A stretch of DNA of 19,045 nucleotides from positions 1 through 19,045 of the forward strand of contig CAYNYJ010000059.1 in NCBI GenBank assembly GCA_964401355.1, read 5' to 3'. Positions 7,808 through 14,770 of the stretch are shown here, piece by piece (position 1 is the first letter of the stretch; every line of letters starts with the position of its first letter). Below the pieces are notes generated by a model. It worked only from the letters and a program-made list of their open reading frames with translations. It did no database searches and was not told the DNA's origin. The translations under genes and the position numbers were made by a program. Source of the DNA: SZUA-152 sp964401355 (GTDB lineage Bacteria; Pseudomonadota; Gammaproteobacteria; SZUA-152).

Positions 7808-9679
7808 TTACCTGAGAGTGAAACTGTTAACCACGGCTTGCAGTTTTGTCGCCAGTACCGCCATGGTTTCACTGGCGCCTGCCGTTTGCTCAGCACCTTG
7901 CGCGGTTTGATTGGTTACTTCGCGGATCGACATTACGTTGCGGTTAATCTCATCGGCTACCGCACTTTGCTGTTCGGCTGCGGCGGCAATCTGTGTATTC
8001 ATGTCATCCACTTCGCTTACAGCCGTTGAAATGCTATCCAGTGATTCGCCCGCTTTGGATGCCCGCTCGACGCTGGCGCTGGCTTGTTCCTGGCTCCGGC
8101 TCATGACCTCCACGGCCTGTTTGGAGCCGATCTGTAGTTTTTCCACCATCGCTTGAATTTCCCGTGTGGATTGCTGTGTGCGTGAGGCCAGGGTGCGCAC
8201 TTCGTCGGCTACCACGGCAAAGCCACGACCCTGTTCGCCTGCGCGGGCGGCCTCAATGGCCGCGTTGAGTGCCAGCAGGTTGGTCTGCTCGGCAATGCCG
8301 CGAATCACTTCGACCACGGAACCGATGTCGTCACTGTGATTGCTCAATTCCTGAATCACATCGCTGGCACTCTGAATATCGGTTGCCAGGGTATCGATCG
8401 CATCCATGGTTTCGGACACCATACGCTTTCCTTCGTTGGCGCGATTCGTGGTTTCTTTGGTAGAAGCGGCTGCAGCCTCTGCATTCCTTGCAACTTCCTG
8501 TACTGTCGCGCTCATTTCGTTCATGGCGGTCGCCAGTTGGTCTGTTTCAGATTGTTGTTGCTGTATGCCCATGTTGGTTTGTGAGGTGATCACCGACAAT
8601 TCTTCAGCCGAGGCGGAAAGTTGCGCGGAATTTTCGCCGATTTCGCTGACTTGATTGTGCAGGGACTCCACTAAATTCTTTAACGAGACGCCGAGTTCCT
8701 GGGTATCGCGTAATCCGCAAGGTTTGACAGTAACGGTGAGATCACCTTCCGAGCAGCGTGACATATCTTGGCGGAATTGCGTGAGAGGTTTGAACAAATA
8801 ATGATTCATTGTCCAGTATGAACCCACCAATAACAGCGTCACCAGCAAAATAAAGGCGATGATGTTGAGACTTTGCGTGGTGTTAAAAGTGTTTAAAAAC
8901 TGAGTGAGATCTTCTTCTATCGAGATGGTGAGAATGGGCTCGCTACTTGCCGAGGTGAGGGTGTAATGAATTTCCAGGAGAGTGTCATCATGCTCATCTA
9001 GCCAATCATCGCTGGCATATAGCTTTTTATTGGTAAGGTCACGGATCTGTAATGGGCTGCCAAGAATATTGTGAATGTGGCGCAGATTAAAAGCAGGATC
9101 GAGCACCACTTCGAGATAACCCACGAGTCTCAATCCGCCAATGGGAACCAGTACTGAATAAATGCCTTGGTTGTTATTTTTCCATAGCGAGCTAGTGGCT
9201 TTGAAGCGTTCGGCTCCGGTGCGTCCTCGCGCAGATTTCAGAAGTTCATCAGGAAGCGTTTTTGGTAGCCCAGTGACACCTTTTGAACTCTCTGCAAGAA
9301 AACGGAAATGCATGTCATATGCGCGTAATTTGAAAAGGGCAAGTTTTTTACTGGTAACAAAACGCTGTGCAAATTGATCGTTCAGGTTGGTGATAATAAT
9401 GTCTTTGTTTTCCGGGCTGTCATCGAAGTTTTTAACGGCTTTACGAAAGGTCTTGGGCTTTTGAGTGACAGCACCAAGGTCGGTGGCAGTCTGTCGTAAT
9501 TGAGTGACAACTTCTTGCGCAGCAACGGAGATGATGCGGGACAGAGTATCGGTTTGTGAATCAAAGGCCGCTTGGCGGAACAGGCTGCCAGTGATGATGG
9601 ACAGAATGATGGCTGATATGCCCAATACGAGTAGCGTGGTATTGGTCAGGGCTTTGATGGAAAATTTGTTGAAAGACAT
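7808..9679 (-). CDS. Methyl-accepting chemotaxis protein
   Basis: A 623-residue transmembrane chemoreceptor that would control CheA through CheW. TM1 is at about 13-34, followed by a periplasmic sensor of roughly 235 residues (about 35-268) long enough for a Cache-type fold. TM2 is at about 270-290 and a HAMP linker follows ('LFKPLTQFRQDMSRCSEGDL'). The cytoplasmic signalling coiled coil carries the invariant hairpin tip 'IAEQTNLLALNAAIEAARAG' and then 'GRGFAVVADEVRTLA'. Adaptation-helix glutamines and glutamates flank the tip. There is no C-terminal CheR-binding pentapeptide; the protein ends 'VVNSFTLR'. The ATG at 9679 has AGGG 8 nt upstream. It is the third gene of a minus-strand set with rhodanese and hsp20 but is separated by 156 bases, so it probably has its own promoter. 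The ligand cannot be predicted. Confidence 0.95.
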   Translation of the reverse strand: MSFNKFSIKALTNTTLLVLGISAIILSIITGSLFRQAAFDSQTDTLSRIISVAAQEVVTQLRQTATDLGAVTQKPKTFRKAVKNFDDSPENKDIIITNLNDQFAQRFVTSKKLALFKLRAYDMHFRFLAESSKGVTGLPKTLPDELLKSARGRTGAERFKATSSLWKNNNQGIYSVLVPIGGLRLVGYLEVVLDPAFNLRHIHNILGSPLQIRDLTNKKLYASDDWLDEHDDTLLEIHYTLTSASSEPILTISIEEDLTQFLNTFNTTQSLNIIAFILLVTLLLVGSYWTMNHYLFKPLTQFRQDMSRCSEGDLTVTVKPCGLRDTQELGVSLKNLVESLHNQVSEIGENSAQLSASAEELSVITSQTNMGIQQQQSETDQLATAMNEMSATVQEVARNAEAAAASTKETTNRANEGKRMVSETMDAIDTLATDIQSASDVIQELSNHSDDIGSVVEVIRGIAEQTNLLALNAAIEAARAGEQGRGFAVVADEVRTLASRTQQSTREIQAMVEKLQIGSKQAVEVMSRSQEQASASVERASKAGESLDSISTAVSEVDDMNTQIAAAAEQQSAVADEINRNVMSIREVTNQTAQGAEQTAGASETMAVLATKLQAVVNSFTLR

Positions 9680-9835
9680 TTGCTTACCCTAGCGTGTGTG
9701 GATGACAGACCTTATATAGTGCAGATGCGGTGGTAGCGCTGAACTCTCCGCGCTAATGGCCCCCGGGTGAGCAGGGGCTGTCAGGATTTTGTCGTAAAAC
9801 TTTGCTGTAAAACAACGCGCTCACTACCCGTGGCC

Positions 9836-10279
9836 TTATTCCTTGACGGTAGGCAGGCCTTTGTTCTCCCATTCTTCCATGCCGCCGCGGAACCAATAGA
9901 CTTTTTTGTAACCCCAGTTCACGGCGTTCCGGGAAGACTCAACGCTGCGATTACAGTTCACACCATTGCAGTAAAACAGGATGGCTTTGCTTTTATCGGC
10001 GGCGTATTTTGCCAGGCTTTCCGGTGTGGTGTTGGTATTGGGTAGGGCGATGGAATCTTCGATCCAGCCGCTGGAAGCCCGGTCGCTGGCTTTGCGGGCA
10101 TCGATGAGCACCAGATCATCCAGCTCTCCGACCAGCTCAATGACTTCCTCGGCCGAAACACGAGTCGCACCGACAATGGATTCGGGTGTTTTTTTGCCCG
10201 CCGTGGCACTGCCAATAAGCAGAAATGACAGGACAGTGATCGTAGTAAACAGACTGAATATTCGAACGACATAAGACAT
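9836..10279 (-). CDS. Exported rhodanese-like domain protein
   Basis: A 147-residue protein with an N-terminal signal peptide (hydrophobic 8-23, then 'GSATAG', cleavage near 27) and a single rhodanese domain. The domain shows 'VLIDARKASD' near 57-66, 'GWIEDSIALPN' and the active-site region 'FYCNGVNCNRS' (C104 and C109), ending with 'VYWFRGGMEEWENKGLP'. Rhodaneses carry sulfur as a cysteine persulfide. Periplasmic single-domain members take part in sulfur or thiol handling, but the acceptor is unknown. Having two cysteines in the loop is unusual against the canonical C-x4-R(S/T) loop, and I cannot say which one reacts; C104 sits where the canonical Cys usually is. The ATG at 10279 has GGGAG 9 nt upstream. 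The nearby operator-like palindromes may control it. Confidence 0.9.
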   Translation of the reverse strand: MSYVVRIFSLFTTITVLSFLLIGSATAGKKTPESIVGATRVSAEEVIELVGELDDLVLIDARKASDRASSGWIEDSIALPNTNTTPESLAKYAADKSKAILFYCNGVNCNRSVESSRNAVNWGYKKVYWFRGGMEEWENKGLPTVKE

Positions 10280-10320
10280 TTATAAAATCTCCCAGTGATG
10301 ATAAAAGGTTTGCCTAAATC

Positions 10321-10340
10321 ACGGTTACACGGTTACACGG
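10321..10340. repeat. Short tandem repeat ACGGTTAC
   Basis: Two and a half head-to-tail copies of an 8-mer (ACGGTTAC, ACGGTTAC, ACGG) stand 42 bases upstream of the rhodanese start codon, in its probable 5' leader or promoter. The role is unknown. Confidence 0.7.
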
Positions 10341-10362
10341 TGTATCGGCCGGGGTTTAAGAG

Positions 10363-10400
10363 TCTTAATAAGAATTTGCACTTTTTCTTATATTAAGAAA
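10363..10400. promoter_or_regulatory. Pair of related palindromes upstream of the rhodanese gene
   Basis: TCTTA-A-TAAGA (10363-10373) and TTTCTTA-TAT-TAAGAAA (10384-10400) share the half-site TCTTA. Their centres are 24 bases apart in the AT-rich region upstream of the rhodanese gene. The spacing and shared half-sites look like tandem operators for a dimeric regulator. They could equally be part of the AT-rich promoter. Confidence 0.4.
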
Positions 10401-10436
10401 GGAAATAGATTTCTCGATGAGAAAAAAGTGGTCATC

Positions 10437-10476
10437 GGAAAAAACGACAGAAACGAAACGGGGTCATACTCCCCGT
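10437..10476 (-). terminator. Rho-independent terminator after the hsp20 gene
   Basis: Read on the minus strand, a 6-bp stem ACGGGG / CCCCGT with a 7-base loop is followed by a T-rich tract ending in TTTTTT. It starts about 33 bases past the hsp20 stop and separates hsp20 from the rhodanese gene. Confidence 0.65.
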
Positions 10477-10508
10477 GTCGCCGGGTTGGATCAGTCTGTG
10501 ATGGCGGC

Positions 10509-10954
10509 TCAGTGATCTACACGGATGCGTCGACTGTGCATCAGGGGTTCACGTTTTGGGATGGTAATTTCCAGTGTGCCATTGTGGCTTCTGGCAGTGA
10601 TGCCGTCGGCATCCGCCGTTTCCGGCAATGAGAAGCGACGGTGAAAGGTGCCACGGATGCGTTCGATACGTTTGTAGCCTTCTTTCTCCACCTCTTTATC
10701 TTCGTGCCGCTCACCCTTGATGGAGAGCATGCCGTTTTCCATGTGTACCTCGATATCCTCAGGTTCAACACCGGGAATATCGGCGATCACTAAAAACTGC
10801 GTGTCCTCTTCCTTAACGTCCACCGCGGGTACCCAGTCGCTGGTGGCTATGGTCGCATTTTCATCATCGACGTTTATGCGGGGATCAAACAACGTACCCA
10901 TTTCCGCTGTAGCTGCTGGAATTTGCGCCAGGGGTCATAGTGAATGATGTTCAT
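10509..10954 (-). CDS. Small heat-shock protein (Hsp20/alpha-crystallin), apparent frameshift near the N-terminus
   Basis: Hsp20 proteins are ATP-independent holdases that bind unfolding proteins in the cytoplasm. The alpha-crystallin domain is intact: 'VPAVDVKEED', 'LVIADIPGVEPEDIEV', 'GMLSIKGERHED', 'GTFHRRFSLPE' and 'HNGTLEITIPK'. The C-terminal I-x-V/I-type tail motif is present as 'RIRV'. The best start is the ATG at 10954, with AAGGAG 6 nt upstream, giving 'MNIIHYDPWRKFQQLQ'. That frame then runs out of the family, while the rest of the protein begins one base out of frame at 'MGTLFDPRINVDDE' (ATG 10901). The family sequence is typically '...LQREMNRLFDP', so one base is missing between 10907 and 10902. 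Initiation at 10901 would give a 130-residue protein without the N-terminal segment. The cause is either a sequencing error or a true lesion. A sigma-32-like promoter stands upstream. Confidence 0.85.
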
Positions 10955-11029
10955 GACGGTCTCCTTTGGTTGTGCCGAATGCTGTGTTGGGTGCCGGGAT
11001 TGGCAGAAAAACACGATGCATCTACACTG

Positions 11030-11061
11030 TAAATAGGGGATGATTGCGGTTTATCAAGGGG
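11030..11061 (-). promoter_or_regulatory. Sigma-32 (heat-shock) type promoter for hsp20
   Basis: Read on the minus strand: CCCCTTGAT, 13 bases, CCCCTATTTA. The RpoH consensus is CTTGAA, 11-16 bases, CCCCATnT, so both boxes and the spacing fit well. Transcription would start near 11022, leaving about 70 nt of leader before the AAGGAG and ATG of the small heat-shock gene. Confidence 0.7.
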
Positions 11062-11158
11062 CTAAAAGGCACCATCGGTTGCGGTGGAAGTGGTGTCGGA
11101 ATATGTGCGATTTGCGGGGCTTTTGAATATCGGCGCGGCAATTGGTGGTGTTTTTTAT

Positions 11159-11174
11159 ACACTACATGTTGTAT
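11159..11174. promoter_or_regulatory. Candidate distal NrdR box
   Basis: ACACTACATGTTGTAT resembles the NrdR consensus (ACACWATATATWGTGT type) and contains a 10/12 imperfect palindrome. It lies 175 bases upstream of the stronger proximal box, centre to centre. NrdR boxes usually occur in pairs but more closely spaced, so this one is less certain. Confidence 0.4.
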
Positions 11175-11295
11175 CAGTAAATTTTTCGGAGTTGCCGGTG
11201 TTAGCCTGCTGAAATGATTGACTATTTTTGATTTAATTATTTAACCAATTGTTTTTACTCATATTTATTATTTTAGAGGTTTCGTAGTAATTCTG

Positions 11296-11324
11296 TTGAC
11301 AGCCTCAGATGTACGCCATATTCT
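11296..11324 (+). promoter_or_regulatory. Sigma-70 type promoter for nrdJa-nrdJb
   Basis: TTGACA (11296-11301), a 17-base spacer, then TATTCT (11319-11324). The perfect -35 and ideal spacing make this the best promoter before nrdJa. The predicted start near 11331 adjoins the NrdR box. Confidence 0.65.
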
Positions 11325-11333
11325 TTGCTATGA

Positions 11334-11349
11334 ACACAACATATAGTGT
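11334..11349. promoter_or_regulatory. NrdR box at the nrdJ promoter
   Basis: ACACAACATATAGTGT is a near-perfect match to the palindromic box bound by NrdR, the zinc/ATP-cone repressor of ribonucleotide reductase operons. It begins 10 bases after the -10 element, over the predicted transcription start, where a bound repressor would block initiation. Confidence 0.75.
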
Positions 11350-11470
11350 TTTCGTTTGAAAAGATTCTGCGTTTGTTGGAGGGCGACGCGTACCCGTCCC
11401 TCATGGCGTTGAAAAGATTAATATTTTTAACGACAACAATGATAACTGCCGTGACGAGGAAGTCCAATCC

Positions 11471-13648
11471 ATGAAAGCCGCCCCCATACCTTCTACAAAG
11501 AACGCTGCAAAGAACACCATAACAACCTGCGTCGAAGACATTCCCTTCCAGGCCGCCTCGGTGGATATCTGGGAGAAAAAATACCGCCTGCAAAGCAAAG
11601 ACGGCGACGTGGTCGATGAAACCATCGACGACACCTATCGGCGTGTTGCCAATGCCTTGGCCGATGTGGAAGACACCGACGCTAAGCGCGACGAATGGCG
11701 TGAAAGTTTCCTCTGGGCCTTGCGCCACGGCGCCATTCCCGCGGGCCGCATTATCTCCAATGCCGGTGCCCAGGCTTACAAACCCGCCACCTCCACCATT
11801 AACTGCACAGTCTCCGGTATCGTCCGCGATTCCATGAATGACATCCTGGAAAAGGTGCACGAGGCGGGCTTAACACTCAAAGCCGGCTGCGGTATCGGCT
11901 ACGAATTCTCGACCTTACGTCCCAAGGGAGCTTTCGTAGCCGGCGCTGGTGCCTACACTTCCGGCCCGCTGTCGTTCATGGATATTTACGACAAGATGTG
12001 TTTCACCGTGTCCTCCGCGGGTGGTCGTCGCGGCGCACAAATGGCCACCTTCGATGTCGGCCATCCCGATGTGCTGGACTTCGTGCGCGCCAAGCGTGAA
12101 GACGGTCGCCTGCGCCAGTTTAATCTGTCACTACTGATCACCCAGGAATTTATTGAGGCCGTAAAGGCCGATGCCGACTGGCAGCTGGCCTTTCCGCTGA
12201 GCGAAAAGGAAGCGGAGACAGATGGCGTAGATCTCAACGATCCCGCGCAGGTGGTGTGGCGTGAATGGCCCACCCACGAAGGTTACATTGTCAACGATGC
12301 CGGTCTGGTGGCCTGCAAGATTTACCGCAGCATTCGCGCGCTGCGCTTATGGGACGTGATCATGTCCTCCACTTACGATTATGCCGAGCCCGGTTTCATC
12401 CTCATCGACAAGGTGAATGAGATGAACAACAACTGGTTCTGCGAAAACATCCGTGCCACCAATCCCTGCGGCGAGCAACCTCTGCCGCCTTATGGTTCTT
12501 GCCTGCTGGGTTCGGTGAACCTCACCAAATTTGTCAACGACCCGTTTACGGATGCCGCCGAATTTGATTGGGAAAAATTCCGCAAAACCGTCGCCATCTT
12601 CACCCGCATGTTGGACAACGTGGTGGAGATCAACGGCCTGCCGCTGGAAAACCAGCGCGACGCTATCCTTAACAAGCGTCGTCACGGCATGGGTTATTTG
12701 GGTCTGGGTTCCACCCTCACCTTAATGGGCATGAAATACGGTTCCGATGCCTCGCTGGAATTCACCGAGCGCGTCACCCGCGAATTGTCGTTAGTGGGTT
12801 GGGAAACGGGCCTTCAGTTGGCCGAGGAAAAAGGCCCGGCACCGATCATGGAAGAAGACTTTACCGTTGACGCCGAAATGCTGCGCAAGCGCCCGGAAAT
12901 GAAAGGCGACGGCTACGCGTTGGGCGACATCGTCAAGGGCAAAGTATTGCTGGCCCGCTACAGTCGTTACATGCAAAAGGTCGCCGGCGTGAATCCGCAG
13001 CTGGTGGCCGAAATAGCAGAGAAAGGTTGTCGCTTTACCCATCACAGTTCCATCGCCCCTACCGGCACCATTTCACTGTCGCTGGCCAATAACGCCAGTA
13101 ACGGCATTGAACCCAGTTTCGCGCATTTGTATTCCCGCAACGTGATTCGTGAAGGCAAAAAGACTAAAGAGAAAGTAGACGTTTGTTCTTTCGAGCTGTT
13201 GGCCTATCGCAAAATGGTTAACGCCGATGCCATGCCCTTTGCCGACGACGATAAAAACAAATTGCCGGACTACTTCATCAGCGCCGACGACATCGCTCCC
13301 AAGGCGCATGTGGATGTGCAAGCCGCCGCGCAAAAATGGATCGACTCCAGTATTTCCAAAACCGCCAACGTGCCGACGGATTTCCCTTACGAGGAATTTA
13401 AAGACATCTACCTGTATGCCTATGACCAGGGTCTCAAAGGTTGCACCACTTTCCGCTTCAACCCGGAAGTGTTCCAGGGCGTACTGGTGAAAGAAGCGGA
13501 TTTAGAAAACACCACGTATCAATTTACTTTGGATGACGGCAGCGTGGTGGAAGTCAAAGGTAATGAAGAGATCGAATACGACGGCGAAATGCACACCGCC
13601 GCCAATCTCTACGACGCGCTGAAAGAAGGCTACTACGGCAAATTTTAA
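11471..13648 (+). CDS. nrdJa: Adenosylcobalamin-dependent (class II) ribonucleotide reductase, catalytic subunit NrdJa
   Basis: Class II reductases make deoxyribonucleotides with or without oxygen, using coenzyme B12 to generate the thiyl radical. The 725-residue protein carries the ten-stranded barrel active site. 'NCTVSG' gives redox Cys C112, and 'NPCGEQPLPPYGSC' gives N331, the thiyl C333, E335 and redox partner C344. The 11-residue C333-C344 spacing equals that of the Thermotoga enzyme. Also visible are 'AGCGIGYEFSTLRP' near 138-151 and 'GAQMATFDVGHPD' near 188-200. There is no N-terminal ATP cone, and the usual C-terminal reducing cysteines are absent because they sit in the separate NrdJb, as in Pseudomonas. 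The ATG at 11471 follows GAGGA with 9-10 nt spacing. An NrdR box lies over its promoter. Confidence 0.95.
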   Translation: MKAAPIPSTKNAAKNTITTCVEDIPFQAASVDIWEKKYRLQSKDGDVVDETIDDTYRRVANALADVEDTDAKRDEWRESFLWALRHGAIPAGRIISNAGAQAYKPATSTINCTVSGIVRDSMNDILEKVHEAGLTLKAGCGIGYEFSTLRPKGAFVAGAGAYTSGPLSFMDIYDKMCFTVSSAGGRRGAQMATFDVGHPDVLDFVRAKREDGRLRQFNLSLLITQEFIEAVKADADWQLAFPLSEKEAETDGVDLNDPAQVVWREWPTHEGYIVNDAGLVACKIYRSIRALRLWDVIMSSTYDYAEPGFILIDKVNEMNNNWFCENIRATNPCGEQPLPPYGSCLLGSVNLTKFVNDPFTDAAEFDWEKFRKTVAIFTRMLDNVVEINGLPLENQRDAILNKRRHGMGYLGLGSTLTLMGMKYGSDASLEFTERVTRELSLVGWETGLQLAEEKGPAPIMEEDFTVDAEMLRKRPEMKGDGYALGDIVKGKVLLARYSRYMQKVAGVNPQLVAEIAEKGCRFTHHSSIAPTGTISLSLANNASNGIEPSFAHLYSRNVIREGKKTKEKVDVCSFELLAYRKMVNADAMPFADDDKNKLPDYFISADDIAPKAHVDVQAAAQKWIDSSISKTANVPTDFPYEEFKDIYLYAYDQGLKGCTTFRFNPEVFQGVLVKEADLENTTYQFTLDDGSVVEVKGNEEIEYDGEMHTAANLYDALKEGYYGKF

Positions 13649-13670
13649 GGATGGTAAATTCTAAAAACGT

Positions 13671-13732
13671 TTTCGTAAAAACTAACGAAAGACATTTCAT
13701 TAAAAAACAGGCGACGGATGGAATCGGTCGCC
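13671..13732 (+). other. Intercistronic hairpins between nrdJa and nrdJb
   Basis: The 101-base gap contains TTTCGT / ACGAAA with an 8-base loop (13671-13690) and GGCGAC / GTCGCC with an 11-base loop (13710-13732). The second ends 3 bases before the CAGGAG ribosome site of nrdJb. Neither has a T tract, so they look more like translation or mRNA-stability elements than terminators. Confidence 0.5.
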
Positions 13733-13749
13733 GGCAGGAGTAAATAAAC

Positions 13750-14466
13750 ATGGCTATCAAACTCGGTAGTAAAATTGTCGGCTACAGCGTCAAACAAGAG
13801 GACAAAGAAAAATCACAGGCGACCACGCAAGCCCCGGCGACCGCAACCAGCGCAGAAGGCGAAGACAGCAATATCGTCTACATGCACGAAAAGCTGGAAC
13901 GCCCGGAAATGCTACTGGGTTCCACTTATAAAATTAAAACCCCGTTGTCCGAGCATTCCCTCTACATCACCATCAATGACGTGGTGTTGAATCAGGGAAC
14001 CGAACACGAATTACGCCGGCCCTTCGAGGTCTTCATCAACTCGAAAAATATGGATCACTTCCAGTGGATCGTGGCACTAACGCGCATCATCTCCGCCGTG
14101 TTTAGAAAGGGTGGCGACGTCACCTTCCTGGTCGACGAACTGCGATCTGTGTTTGACCCGCGCGGTGGTTACTTTAAAAAGGGCGGAAAATACATGCCCT
14201 CATTAGTCGCCGAACTGGGCGACGCCATTGAAACGCATATGAAGATGATCGGTCTGATTAAAGACGACGAGTTGGACGAGCATCAGAAAAAACTGATGGC
14301 CGAGAAACGCGCGCAGTATGAAGCCGATCAGAAAAAATCCGATGGCGATGAAGAGAGCAGTTTTCCGGTGGGATCGCAATTGTGCGGTAAGTGCAGTACC
14401 AAGGCTGTTATCAAAATGGATGGGTGTATGACCTGTCTCAACTGCGGCGATTCCAAGTGCGGTTAA
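13750..14466 (+). CDS. nrdJb: Class II ribonucleotide reductase accessory/C-terminal subunit NrdJb
   Basis: A 238-residue protein corresponding to the C-terminal portion of unsplit NrdJ enzymes. It has a low-complexity Ala/Thr/Gln linker (about 20-38) and a TSCPD-like domain core ('RPFEVFINSKNMDHFQWIVALTRIISAVFR' region, split here as 90-119). It ends in six cysteines (C212, C215, C226, C229, C232, C237) arranged CxxC, CxxCxxC and C. In the family this tail re-reduces the active-site disulfide of the catalytic subunit and receives electrons from thioredoxin. In Pseudomonas NrdJb is required together with NrdJa. The ATG at 13750 follows CAGGAG with good spacing, 101 bases after nrdJa on the same strand. 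No separate promoter is evident. The stop codon lies inside the first arm of a large inverted repeat. Confidence 0.9.
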   Translation: MAIKLGSKIVGYSVKQEDKEKSQATTQAPATATSAEGEDSNIVYMHEKLERPEMLLGSTYKIKTPLSEHSLYITINDVVLNQGTEHELRRPFEVFINSKNMDHFQWIVALTRIISAVFRKGGDVTFLVDELRSVFDPRGGYFKKGGKYMPSLVAELGDAIETHMKMIGLIKDDELDEHQKKLMAEKRAQYEADQKKSDGDEESSFPVGSQLCGKCSTKAVIKMDGCMTCLNCGDSKCG

Positions 14467-14632
14467 GAGCGGCGCGAGGAATCCGCAGGCGGCGTCGCCT
14501 ACCAACAGTAGGCTCCTTAAGAGAAGCGCCTACTGTTGGTGCGGCACTTTCTGAAAATGCTCACGTACTATAAGTACGCTCCGCTTTTCAGAAAGCACCG
14601 CGCCTTGCCTGCGAATTTCTCGCTTGCTCTTA
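14464..14632. repeat. Long nested inverted repeat downstream of nrdJb
   Basis: About 169 bases fold on themselves. The outer arms pair TAAGAGC (14464-14470) with GCTCTTA (14626-14632), GCGAG with CTCGC, and CGCAGGC (14484-14490) with GCCTGCG (14607-14613). Inside are two further hairpins: a 13-bp perfect one, ACCAACAGTAGGC (14501-14513) with its complement at 14528-14540, and CTTTCTGAAAA (14547-14557) with TTTTCAGAAAG (14585-14595), which encloses CGTAC / GTACG. It may be a MITE-like insertion or a structured 3' untranslated element. No coding capacity is seen. Confidence 0.75.
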
Positions 14633-14639
14633 ACGCGGT

Positions 14640-14679
14640 AGACAATAAAAAGGCAGCTTCGGCTGCCTTTTTATTGTCT
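14640..14679 (+). terminator. Strong rho-independent terminator, 18-bp perfect stem with TTCG loop
   Basis: The arms 14640-14657 and 14662-14679 are perfectly complementary around the extra-stable TTCG tetraloop. The inner GC part (GGCAGC/GCTGCC) is bounded by A5 and T5 runs, so it can terminate in both directions. It closes the nrdJ transcript. The 91 bases from here to the next gene show only AT-rich sequence and a ribosome site. Confidence 0.92.
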
Positions 14680-14770
14680 CGGATAACTTCGCCTAAGTTG
14701 GGCTGGCTGTGAGGTATATGGAAAGCTATTATTAGTTAATAATGTTAGATGTGCAAAGAGATGGAGTTCA

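Larger units (their letters stand above)
10955..11470. promoter_or_regulatory. Divergent regulatory region between hsp20 and nrdJa
   Basis: This 516-base gene-free stretch holds the sigma-32-like promoter of hsp20, two NrdR-like boxes, the nrdJ promoter and a leader of about 140 nt. The leader has a hairpin at 11379-11402: 8 pairs (GAGGG with CCCTC, ACG with CGT), a 2-base bulge and a 6-base loop. The middle (11062-11290) is AT-rich towards the right and has no feature I recognise apart from the upstream box. I found no cobalamin-riboswitch signature. Confidence 0.6.

Noticed and set aside
11325..11470. Cobalamin riboswitch in the leader of the B12-dependent reductase
   Set aside because: I looked for a B12-box-like conserved core and found none. 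The leader has only one small hairpin, and the NrdR box explains regulation better.
11273..11860. Minus-strand open frame opposite the start of nrdJa
   Set aside because: Its glycine/valine-rich product matches no family and it mirrors the codons of the strongly supported nrdJa, so it is an antisense artefact.
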